Assembly: GCF_016862455.1 (NCBI RefSeq)
Contig: NZ_BOMZ01000109.1
Coordinates: forward strand, 1-64,000
Origin: Actinoplanes utahensis
Lineage (GTDB): Bacteria; Actinomycetota; Actinomycetes; Mycobacteriales; Micromonosporaceae
Reading direction: 5' to 3'
Length of the DNA stretch: 64,000 bases
Made by a program: the position numbers and the translations under genes. The notes below the pieces were generated by a model, which searched no databases, had not been told where the DNA came from, and saw nothing but the letters and a program-made list of their open reading frames with translations. Numbering within the stretch: position 1 is the first letter of the stretch; every line of letters begins with the position of its first letter. Positions 1-6,469 of this stretch are shown here, piece after piece.

Positions 1-497
1 GTGGGGCGGACAGCGCAATCTCCACGATCGACAAGAGGGGCGGCGAATCAGCCAGCAGGGTCACTGCTGTCTCGGAGTCGCCGAGACAGCGGTGCGACCA
101 GCCAGAAAACCGCGGCCGGTTCGCACCGCTGTCTCAAGACGCGGGAGACAGCGGTGAGGGCCGGCCGGGCAAGATCCGACGCTGCGCGGGCAGTCCGGGC
201 CGGACACGATCGGTGTGCTGTGGTCTCTGTCCGGGATCACCGTGAGTGGTCCGCATGGCCGTACGTTCGATAGGGCCGGAACCACCGCATTCAGCCCGGT
301 GGCCGCGTCGCGGCCTCGACCCGGGACCACCTCGCGCGGAGACGGCGGAACGGTTGTGCTGGGCGGGGGCGGCGACGTGCGTACGACATCGGGGTGGGGA
401 AGGACCGGAATCCGGGAGGCGCGGCAGCGACGTCGCGCCCGCACGCCTCGCGGATCCGGGGTGACCGTGAGCCGAAGGGAACCGACGGCCGGGCGGG
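1..497. other. Non-coding stretch downstream of truB with twin hairpins
   Basis: No reading frame here has the codon bias of the neighbouring genes, so I call no gene. The notable content is a pair of hairpins at 62-94 and 124-156 built from the same stem sequence (annotated separately). The rest is GC-rich sequence in which I see no convincing promoter or terminator. It lies 3' of truB. Confidence 0.6.
62..156. repeat. Two tandem hairpins with the same stem
   Basis: Hairpin 1 pairs 62-75 with 81-94 (one G-T type mismatch, 5-base loop). Hairpin 2 pairs 124-135 with 145-156 perfectly (12 bp). All four arms carry the word CACCGCTGTCTC or its complement, with one base changed in the first arm. 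A related stem with similar 3' flank occurs at 31138-31156. They could be transcription terminators or copies of a dispersed palindromic element. Confidence 0.7.
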
Positions 498-1385
498 TCA
501 GGCGGGCGAGAGGACGATTTCGGCGCGGGCGCGGCCGGCACGTTCGCTGACGATGGCCAGGACCTCGCCGGAGGGGTCGAAGACGGCGTAGGGGCCGTCG
601 ATTCCGGCGGGGGCGAGGGGACCGCCGTGACGGAGGATGCGGGTCTCGTCGTCGGTGGCGGTGCGCTGGGGGAACGATCGGCGGGCGGCTTCGGAGAGCG
701 GGAGGCCGATCACGTCGGGGGCGCGTTCCTCCAGGTCGGCGAGGGTGGCGGCGGTGTCGAGGGTCATGGTTCCCACGGCGGTACGGCGGAGCGCGGTCAG
801 GTGGCCGCCGACGCCGAGGGTCGTGCCGAGGTCGCGGGCGATGGCGCGGATGTAGGTTCCCGAGGAGCAGGTGACGTCGATGTCCACGTCGATCACGTCC
901 GGGTTCTCCGGGCGGCGGATGTCCAGGACGTCGAGACGGTGCACGGTCACCCGGCGGGCGGGGATCTCGACGGTCTCGCCCTCGCGGACCCGCTTGTAGG
1001 CGCGCTCGCCATTGATCTTGATGGCGCTGACCGCGCTGGGGACCTGATCGATCTCGCCGGTCCGGGCGGCCAGACCGGAACGGATCGCCTCGTCGGTCAC
1101 CGCGCCCGCCGGAGTGGTCGCGGTCACCTCACCCTCGGCGTCGTCGGTGATCGTGGACTGGCCGAGACGGATCGTCGCGGTGTAGCTCTTCTCCGAACCG
1201 ATCACATAGGTCAGCAGGCGGGTCGCCCGGTTGACGCCGATGATCAGGACACCGGTGGCCATCGGGTCCAGCGTGCCCCCGTGCCCGACTCGCCGGGTCT
1301 TCGCCAGCCGCCGAATCCGGGCGACGACGTCGTGCGACGTCATCCCCGCCGGTTTGTCCACCACGATCAGTCCGTCCGTGTTCAC
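498..1385 (-). CDS. truB: tRNA pseudouridine(55) synthase TruB
   Basis: Converts uridine 55 in the T-loop of tRNAs to pseudouridine. The 295-residue protein opens with the family signature VVDKPAGMTSHDVV, followed by GHGGTLDPMATGVL, in which Asp40 is the catalytic aspartate. The C-terminal part resembles the usual small accessory RNA-binding region. The start is a GTG preceded by a GGGTGG purine run. It lies downstream of rbfA and the DHH phosphoesterase, the common actinobacterial rbfA-nrnA-truB order, but here a MATE exporter is inserted between. The family assignment is secure. Confidence 0.97.
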   Translation of the reverse strand: MNTDGLIVVDKPAGMTSHDVVARIRRLAKTRRVGHGGTLDPMATGVLIIGVNRATRLLTYVIGSEKSYTATIRLGQSTITDDAEGEVTATTPAGAVTDEAIRSGLAARTGEIDQVPSAVSAIKINGERAYKRVREGETVEIPARRVTVHRLDVLDIRRPENPDVIDVDIDVTCSSGTYIRAIARDLGTTLGVGGHLTALRRTAVGTMTLDTAATLADLEERAPDVIGLPLSEAARRSFPQRTATDDETRILRHGGPLAPAGIDGPYAVFDPSGEVLAIVSERAGRARAEIVLSPA

Positions 1386-1544
1386 CCACCCACCCTATTT
1401 CCACCCGTGTACGCCTCCCCTCACCGCCCGGCCCATCCCCGCCCGGCCTTCCCATCGCCCCGGTTTTCCCGTGGCCGCCCGGCTTTCCCGTAACCGCCCC
1501 GCGGCCGGCCTCCGGAAAGGCCGGAGTTCGGAGCCGGAGGTGAG

Positions 1545-1576
1545 AGTGGCGGGGTCAGCGAGTGGCGGGGTCAGCG
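1545..1576. repeat. 16-bp perfect tandem duplication at the MATE gene 3' end
   Basis: AGTGGCGGGGTCAGCG occurs at 1545-1560 and again at 1561-1576. The second copy contains the stop codon of the MATE gene (minus strand, 1571-1573), so the duplication added the same words just beyond the stop. A weak hairpin, 1505-1511 with 1518-1524, lies further downstream and could terminate the MATE transcript. Confidence 0.8.
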
Positions 1577-2887
1577 GGTCGCGCCGGGGATCAGCCAGTG
1601 GGGTGAGCGCCAGCGCCAGGTCAGGCCGGCGAAACGGGCGACGGTGAACAGCCCCAGACCGGCCCAGATGCCGGCGAGGCCCCAGTCGAAGGCGTACGAG
1701 AGCCAGATCACCGGCAGGAAGCAGAGCAGCGCCGACAGGATCGTCAGGGTACGGAGGAAGGCGACGTCACCGGCGCCGATCAGCACCCCGTCCAGGGCGT
1801 AGACGACGCCGGCGAACGGGAGCAGGCAGACGAACCACGGCCAGATGACGGCGGCCTGGGCGTGCACCGACTCGTCGGGGGTGAACCAGCCGGGGACGAC
1901 CGAGGAGCCGGCGGCGGCCAGGGCGGCGAAGAGCACTGCCGCGATGCCGCCGGCCACGGTGACACGGCGGGCCACGTCGCGGGCTTCGGCGGTGTTGCTG
2001 GCGCCGAGGGCGGCGCCGACCATGGACTGCGCGGCGATCGCGACGGCGTCGAGGGCCAGGGCGGCGAAGAACCAGAGTTGCAGGGCGATCTGGTGGGCGC
2101 CGACGGCGGCGATGCCGAACCGGGACGCGACGGCGGTCGCGGAGAGGAAGCAGGCCTGGAAGGCGGCGCCGCGGATCAGCAGGTCACGGCCGAGCACCAG
2201 CTGCTGGACGATGATCGGCGGGACGGGCCGCAGGGCCCGGGTCTCGCGGATCAGGGCGAGCAGGAAGAGGGCGCCGCCGACGGTCTGGGCGGTGACGTTG
2301 GCGATGGCGGAGCCGGTCAGGCCGAGGCCGGCGGGATAGACCAGCACCGGGCAGAGGATGGCGGAGAGCACGTTGGCGCCGAGCACGATCCAGAGGGGGC
2401 GGCGGGTGTCCTGGACGCCGCGCATCCAGCCGTTCCCGGCGGCGGCGAGCAGCAGGCCGGGCGCGCCCAGCGCGGCGATCCGGAGCCATCCGGCGGCGGC
2501 CTCGGCGGTGCGTGGGTCACCGGCCAGCAGGCCGGCGAGCGGACCGGCGAAGGTGACGCCGAGCACCGCGAGGACGACCCCGGCGGTGAGGGCGAGCCAG
2601 GACGCCTGGACTCCTTCGGCGACGGCGGCGGCCCGGTCCCCGGCGCCGAAGCGGCGGGCGGCGCGGCCGGTGCTTCCGTACGCCATGAGGGTGCCGAACC
2701 AGACGGCGAACGACATCACGGTCCCGCCGACGGCGACGGCGGCGAGCGGAACCGAACCGAGATGACCGACCACGGCGGTATCGACCAGGACGTAGAGCGG
2801 CTCGGCGGCGAGCACCACGAGCGCAGGTAGTGCCAGACCGGCGATCCGGCGGGCGGTCGCGGTCGGCTGCGCGGCAGGCGGGCTCAT
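1571..2887 (-). CDS. MATE family efflux transporter (DinF-like)
   Basis: An integral membrane antiporter expected to export cationic or hydrophobic compounds using a proton or sodium gradient. The roughly 438-residue product has about twelve hydrophobic segments, and its N-terminal helix LALPALVVLAAEPLYVLVDTAVVGHLG is typical of the DinF branch. I start at the ATG at 2887, preceded by GGGAA; an in-frame ATG at 2923 has no better ribosome site. It interrupts the usual rbfA-nrnA-truB neighbourhood. The substrate cannot be read from sequence. A TetR-type half-palindrome lies upstream at 3288-3300, but no TetR gene is in the window. Confidence 0.93.
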   Translation of the reverse strand: MSPPAAQPTATARRIAGLALPALVVLAAEPLYVLVDTAVVGHLGSVPLAAVAVGGTVMSFAVWFGTLMAYGSTGRAARRFGAGDRAAAVAEGVQASWLALTAGVVLAVLGVTFAGPLAGLLAGDPRTAEAAAGWLRIAALGAPGLLLAAAGNGWMRGVQDTRRPLWIVLGANVLSAILCPVLVYPAGLGLTGSAIANVTAQTVGGALFLLALIRETRALRPVPPIIVQQLVLGRDLLIRGAAFQACFLSATAVASRFGIAAVGAHQIALQLWFFAALALDAVAIAAQSMVGAALGASNTAEARDVARRVTVAGGIAAVLFAALAAAGSSVVPGWFTPDESVHAQAAVIWPWFVCLLPFAGVVYALDGVLIGAGDVAFLRTLTILSALLCFLPVIWLSYAFDWGLAGIWAGLGLFTVARFAGLTWRWRSPHWLIPGATR

Positions 2888-2962
2888 GGTTTCCCATGAT
2901 GCCCGCCTACGGGTAAGGGCCACAATGATCCCTCTTACTTACAGTGGCCCCTTAGAACACGA

Positions 2963-3052
2963 TTACTGCCGCGTGTCCATGGATGTCTGGAGGGCACGGC
3001 GGGCCTGCTCGGCGGCGTCGTCGGCGGGCTTCGGCTCGGGCTTGGCAGCCAT
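2963..3052 (-). CDS. Candidate 29-residue charged microprotein
   Basis: This short frame reads MAAKPEPKPADDAAEQ, then ARRALQTSMDTRQ, then a TAA stop. The ATG at 3052 is preceded by GGAAGGAAGCC, a strong Shine-Dalgarno sequence at good spacing. Third positions are mostly G or C. The product is hydrophilic, lysine/proline-rich at its N terminus and probably helical after that. It lies between the DHH phosphoesterase terminator and the MATE gene, on the same strand. I do not recognise a family. It could also be a translated leader of the MATE transcript, as its stop is 75 bases before that start. Confidence 0.5.
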   Translation of the reverse strand: MAAKPEPKPADDAAEQARRALQTSMDTRQ

Positions 3053-3287
3053 GAGAGGGCTTCCTTCCAACAGATGGGGGCATGCCGCAGCGACGGTGCG
3101 GATGCGGGTGCGGGCGCACCGTGGCACGGGGCGCCCGACGGTCGAGCGGGAGTCACCGGCCGGCCCGGGATCGCCGGGGCTTGTGGCGCGGGTGACTCGA
3201 CCGGGCCGGTGGGCCCGGGTGGCTCGAGGTCTCGCGGCTGGCGTGTCGGTGGCGGCCGCACGAGACCAAACAACCGTTCAGGCCCAA

Positions 3288-3300
3288 ACTAACGTTCAGT
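3288..3300. promoter_or_regulatory. TetR-like near-palindromic operator candidate
   Basis: ACTAACGTTCAGT is close to its own reverse complement around an AACGTT core, a form typical of TetR-family operators. It lies upstream of the minus-strand microprotein/MATE pair. A diverged copy of the same word lies next to it at 3271-3281. This is inference from form only; no cognate regulator is present here. Confidence 0.35.
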
Positions 3301-3342
3301 CACCGGTTCGCAGGGCTGGTTCCCGCGATCCGGGACGTGAAA

Positions 3343-3374
3343 AGCGGGGGCCACCCGTTCAGGGGACCCCCGCT
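3343..3374 (-). terminator. Rho-independent terminator of the DHH phosphoesterase
   Basis: AGCGGGGG (3343-3350) pairs with CCCCCGCT (3367-3374). On the minus strand the stem is followed by TTTTCACG, a short U-tract, directly after the stop codon at 3393. Confidence 0.8.
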
Positions 3375-3392
3375 CAGCAGGGCGGACATCGA

Positions 3393-4400
3393 TCAGTTCA
3401 AGTGTTCGTCAAGAAGGCGACGCACCGTGGCCACCACGTCGGCGGCTTCTCCGTACCCGGTGAATCCGGCGGCCAGCCGATGCCCGCCGCCACCCTGGGC
3501 CACCGCGACGCCGCTCACGTCGACCGCGCCCTTGCTGCGCAGGGACACCGACCATTCGCCGGTGGCGACCTGCTTCACCACCACCGACACGTCCGCCTCG
3601 GCCACCGAGCGCACCGGGTCGATGAGGCTGTCCAGGACGTACGGCGGCTGCCCGTGTCGTTCCAGGTCGGCGAGGGTGGCGTAGGTCCAGACCATGCCGC
3701 GCCCGCCGGCTGCCGACTCGTCCAGCACCGCCCGCCCGATCACCTCACCGGTCAGCTTCATCGCCCCGAACGGCCGGCTGTCGAAGATCCGCCGGGAGAT
3801 CTCCCCCGGCCGGATCCCGGTGGCGATCAGCCGCGCCGCCAGCTCATGAACCGATACCGTGGTCATGTCGAACTTGAACGACCCGGTGTCGGTCGCCAGA
3901 GCGACGTAGAAGCACTCGGCGATCTCCGCGTCCAGCGGCACCTTCAGGCGGCTGAGCAGCCCTTCGGCGACCACCGACGTCGCCGCCGCGTGCGGGTCGA
4001 CGAGCCGGACACCGCCGAACCCGGTGTTCGACGCGTGGTGGTCGAGCACCACGCTGGCCGGGGCGGCCGCGACGCGGCTCGCGAGCGCGCCGAGGCGCGA
4101 CTCGCTCGCCACGTCGAAGACGATCACCAGGCGCGGTTCGCTGAACGCCTCCGGCTCCAGCAGATCAGAACCGGGAAGAAGACGGTACGGCTCCGGCACC
4201 ACGAAGTCGCCGGGGAACGTCGCCCGAACCCTGGTGAACCCCAGACGCCGCAGCCCGAGCCCGAACCCCAGCATGCTGCCGAGCGCGTCCCCGTCCGGGT
4301 TCACGTGGCAGATGAGCTGGATCTCGTCGTCGGCCCCGGTCGAGCGGACCGCCTCGACCGCGGCCGCCCAATGCTCGGCGGTCGGGCCGGACAGGGTCAC
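3393..4400 (-). CDS. DHH-family phosphoesterase (NrnA-like nanoRNase/pAp phosphatase)
   Basis: A DHH/DHHA1 phosphoesterase, probably degrading short oligoribonucleotides or pAp. The 335-residue protein shows the metal-binding motif HVNPDGDALGS (Asp36, Asp38), an aspartate in VIVFDVAS (about 96), the DHH signature VLDHHASN (120-122) and a C-terminal DHHA1 motif QGGGGHRLAAGF. Translation starts at a GTG that overlaps the rbfA stop codon by four bases (GTGA), implying translational coupling. NrnA-like proteins next to rbfA are the rule in Actinobacteria. Activity on cyclic dinucleotide products is possible for the family but not shown by sequence. Confidence 0.92.
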   Translation of the reverse strand: MTLSGPTAEHWAAAVEAVRSTGADDEIQLICHVNPDGDALGSMLGFGLGLRRLGFTRVRATFPGDFVVPEPYRLLPGSDLLEPEAFSEPRLVIVFDVASESRLGALASRVAAAPASVVLDHHASNTGFGGVRLVDPHAAATSVVAEGLLSRLKVPLDAEIAECFYVALATDTGSFKFDMTTVSVHELAARLIATGIRPGEISRRIFDSRPFGAMKLTGEVIGRAVLDESAAGGRGMVWTYATLADLERHGQPPYVLDSLIDPVRSVAEADVSVVVKQVATGEWSVSLRSKGAVDVSGVAVAQGGGGHRLAAGFTGYGEAADVVATVRRLLDEHLN

Positions 4401-4861
4401 CCGTTGTCCTCGCGGGCTCCGACCGTCTCGGCCTCGTCCTCGTCGTCTTCCTCGACCTTGTACGGGTCGGGGTCCCCGGCGTACTTCGCGCCGGCCGCAA
4501 GACGCTGGACCTCCTGGTCCTTGTGCCGCGCCTGCGCGAGCAGGTCGTCGATCTCCTTGACGTGGGTCTGCACGTTGTCGAGCACGAACGTCAGGCTCGG
4601 CGAGTGCCGCAGGCCCAGGGCGTGCCCGACACGGCTGCGCAGCATCCCCTTGGCGCTCTCCAGGGCCGCGGCGGTCGAGGCCTGCTCGGCGGTGTCCCCG
4701 AGAACGGTGTAGAAGACCGTGGCCTCGCGCAGGTCTCCGGTGATCCGGGCGTCCGTGATCGTCACCATGCCGAGGCGGGGATCCTTGATCTCCCGCACCA
4801 GCCGGGCCACCAGCTCCTTGATGCGCTCCGCGTGCCGGCGCGTCTTGGCTGGGTCAGACAT
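4397..4861 (-). CDS. rbfA: 30S ribosome-binding factor RbfA
   Basis: Assists late 30S subunit maturation by binding the 5' helix region of 16S rRNA. The 154-residue protein has the KH-like RbfA fold with DPRLGMVTITDARITGDLREATVFYTVLG and RSRVGHALGLRHSPSLTF. I start at MSDPAKTRRHAERI (4861); an in-frame start three codons upstream (4870) gives MGD in front. The acidic C-terminal tail (EEDDEDEAE) is typical of actinobacterial members. It is coupled to the downstream DHH gene and preceded by the DUF503 gene, as in many actinobacterial infB operons. Confidence 0.96.
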   Translation of the reverse strand: MSDPAKTRRHAERIKELVARLVREIKDPRLGMVTITDARITGDLREATVFYTVLGDTAEQASTAAALESAKGMLRSRVGHALGLRHSPSLTFVLDNVQTHVKEIDDLLAQARHKDQEVQRLAAGAKYAGDPDPYKVEEDDEDEAETVGAREDNG

Positions 4862-4934
4862 ATCGCCCACCTCCGACTGTGTATCCCGCGGGTCGTACCG
4901 CTCCCGCCCTTAACTGCTGAAGCGTACCTACCGC

Positions 4935-5228
4935 CTAATCGTCGTCGCCGTACAGCCGACGCTTGACGGAGAGCAGCTCGATCTCGGGACGGCCGGCCAC
5001 CTGGTTCTCACAGGTGTCGACGACCGCACGGGCCTGAGCGGGCTCTCCCGCCACCACGGCTACCCCGATCAGAGCGCGGCCATGCAGGTCGTGGAAACCC
5101 ACCTCGGCGACGCTGACCTCGTACTTCTTCAGCATCGCGATGATCGGGCGGACGTAGGAACGCTTCTGCTTCAGCGACTGCGAGTCACCGGGCAGGAGCA
5201 GGTCGAAGACTGCGGTCTCGGTATACAT
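4935..5228 (-). CDS. DUF503 family protein (YlxP-like)
   Basis: A 97-residue protein, MYTETAVFDLLLPGDSQSLK..., matching the compact DUF503/YlxP family usually found between infB and rbfA. It carries the conserved KQKRS motif near residue 20 and a C-terminal VKRRLY. Members are linked to ribosome function by gene order, and a B. subtilis homologue is suggested to contact ribosomes; no biochemical role can be read here. I chose the ATG at 5228 because the longer upstream frame runs inside the TRM11-like gene and has a different composition. Confidence 0.9.
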   Translation of the reverse strand: MYTETAVFDLLLPGDSQSLKQKRSYVRPIIAMLKKYEVSVAEVGFHDLHGRALIGVAVVAGEPAQARAVVDTCENQVAGRPEIELLSVKRRLYGDDD

Positions 5229-5262
5229 CAGCGAGCAGGGTACGCCCGCCGCGCCCCCGCGG

Positions 5263-6282
5263 TCAGCCGGATTTACGCGCCACCAGCACATCGCGTTCGA
5301 TGCCCTGGTCCACCCGGTGCGACAGCGGCAGGTGCTCGACCAGCTCCAGCCCGTTGGCCAGCAGGATGTCCTCGGCCTGCTCACGCCCGGCCACCTTGGT
5401 GTTCCAGGACAGGCCGATCGCGCCACCCGGGCGCAGCCGCGGCAGCCACTCGGGAGCGGCCCGCTCCAGCAGGTCGAGCGGGCTCCGGGTGATCCTGCCC
5501 TCACCGTCGTGGCTGCCGTGCGCGACACCGTAGGGCAGGTCGGCGACCAGCACGTCGGCGAGGTTCCGGCCGAGCAGCCCGTCCAGATCGGTGGTGTCAC
5601 CCTGGATCACGGCCAGGGTCTGCGCGCCCGCTTTGAAGTCGTCCTTGGTGGGGGCGAGTCGCACCTCCAGGCGACGGGTCCGCTTGCCGTTGGCGCGCAT
5701 CGGCACCATCTCGGACGTGTGCTTCAGACGCTTGATCTTGAGCCAGGTCTGGAGGAACAGCTTGTACGCCTCGAGGTCGGTGCCGTCGATCTCCACACCG
5801 ATGGCGTCGTAGCCGTACATCAGCGCCTGGTTGAGTGTGGTGCCCCGGCCGCAGAGCGGGTCCAGGACGGTGAGATCCCCGTCGAGCATCCGGCCGGCGG
5901 ACGCGGAGGCGAGCACCGTGAGGTTCAGCACCAGCTTGGTGAACTGCTCGTTGGTCTTGCCGGCGTACTTCGGGATGGTGATCAGGTCACTGTCGTAGAC
6001 CGCGAGCGGGCTGAGCGTCAGCGGGCGCAGCAGCTCCTCGCCGGCCCGCTCGAAGAGCGCATAGGCGGCGGACAGATTCGAGAGGTACGCGATGTCGCGC
6101 TCGCTGAGCGAGCCTTCGAACGTCAGGTACTCCACCCCGCCGAGGACGGTCACCTCGACGTCGGCCAGCCCCGACGACAGCACCGGCCCGAACGCGGCCA
6201 GCTCCGCCTGGGCGATGCGGGACGCCTGGTCGGCGTAGACGCGGTTGGCGGAGGGCGCGAGCAGCATGGCGTAGCGGGACAT
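5263..6282 (-). CDS. TRM11-family SAM-dependent methyltransferase
   Basis: A predicted nucleic-acid N-methyltransferase, probably acting on a tRNA guanosine as TRM11 proteins do. The 339-residue protein has an N-terminal THUMP-like region, SAM motif I DPLCGRGTTL (141-150), an acidic ribose-binding residue in GVEIDG, and the catalytic motif DLPYG (248-252), a variant of the D/N-P-P-Y box. It sits between infB and the DUF503 gene, where most actinobacterial operons have nothing; a terminator separates it from infB. Actinobacterial homologues are usually annotated only as TRM11 family, so the modified base is unproven. Confidence 0.85.
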   Translation of the reverse strand: MSRYAMLLAPSANRVYADQASRIAQAELAAFGPVLSSGLADVEVTVLGGVEYLTFEGSLSERDIAYLSNLSAAYALFERAGEELLRPLTLSPLAVYDSDLITIPKYAGKTNEQFTKLVLNLTVLASASAGRMLDGDLTVLDPLCGRGTTLNQALMYGYDAIGVEIDGTDLEAYKLFLQTWLKIKRLKHTSEMVPMRANGKRTRRLEVRLAPTKDDFKAGAQTLAVIQGDTTDLDGLLGRNLADVLVADLPYGVAHGSHDGEGRITRSPLDLLERAAPEWLPRLRPGGAIGLSWNTKVAGREQAEDILLANGLELVEHLPLSHRVDQGIERDVLVARKSG

Positions 6283-6330
6283 GCCGCCATCCTCCCAGCA
6301 CCGGCAGTGTCCACCGGCGAGCGGGGTGAC

Positions 6331-6396
6331 CCGGGAGCGTGTGACTTCCGGACGGCTGAGCGGCCGGGAGCGTGTGACTTCCGGACGGCTGAGCGG
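6331..6396. repeat. 33-bp perfect tandem duplication
   Basis: Two exact head-to-tail copies, 6331-6363 and 6364-6396, beginning CCGGGAGCGTGTGACTTCC and ending GGCTGAGCGG. They lie in the gap between the TRM11-like gene start and the infB terminator. Perfect identity implies a recent slippage or duplication. Confidence 0.95.
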
Positions 6397-6423
6397 CGCC
6401 GGAAGCCAGGCGCGGAACGAGGC

Positions 6424-6455
6424 AGCGGCCCCGGTGCCGTAGCACCGGGGCCGCT
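6424..6455 (-). terminator. Strong hairpin terminator after infB
   Basis: AGCGGCCCCGGTGC (6424-6437) pairs perfectly with GCACCGGGGCCGCT (6442-6455) around a four-base loop. It lies 15 bases beyond the infB stop. The U-tract is poor, as is usual for actinobacterial terminators. Confidence 0.8.
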
Positions 6456-6469
6456 GGAAATCGCGAAGC

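Larger units (their letters stand above)
3053..3392. other. Intergenic region: terminator, direct repeats, probable promoter
   Basis: This 340-base gap separates the DHH phosphoesterase from the small ORF and MATE gene. It holds a terminator hairpin at 3343-3374 and an imperfect 17-bp direct repeat (3265-3281 and 3283-3299, 14 of 17 matching), each copy ending in CGTTCAG. The second copy overlaps the near-palindrome ACTAACGTTCAGT at 3288-3300. I see no further gene. Confidence 0.6.

Noticed and set aside
1..497. Several open frames of 65-135 codons at the left end
   Set aside because: They are overlapping on both strands, with Arg/Pro-rich compositions and no ribosome sites; none has a recognisable motif.
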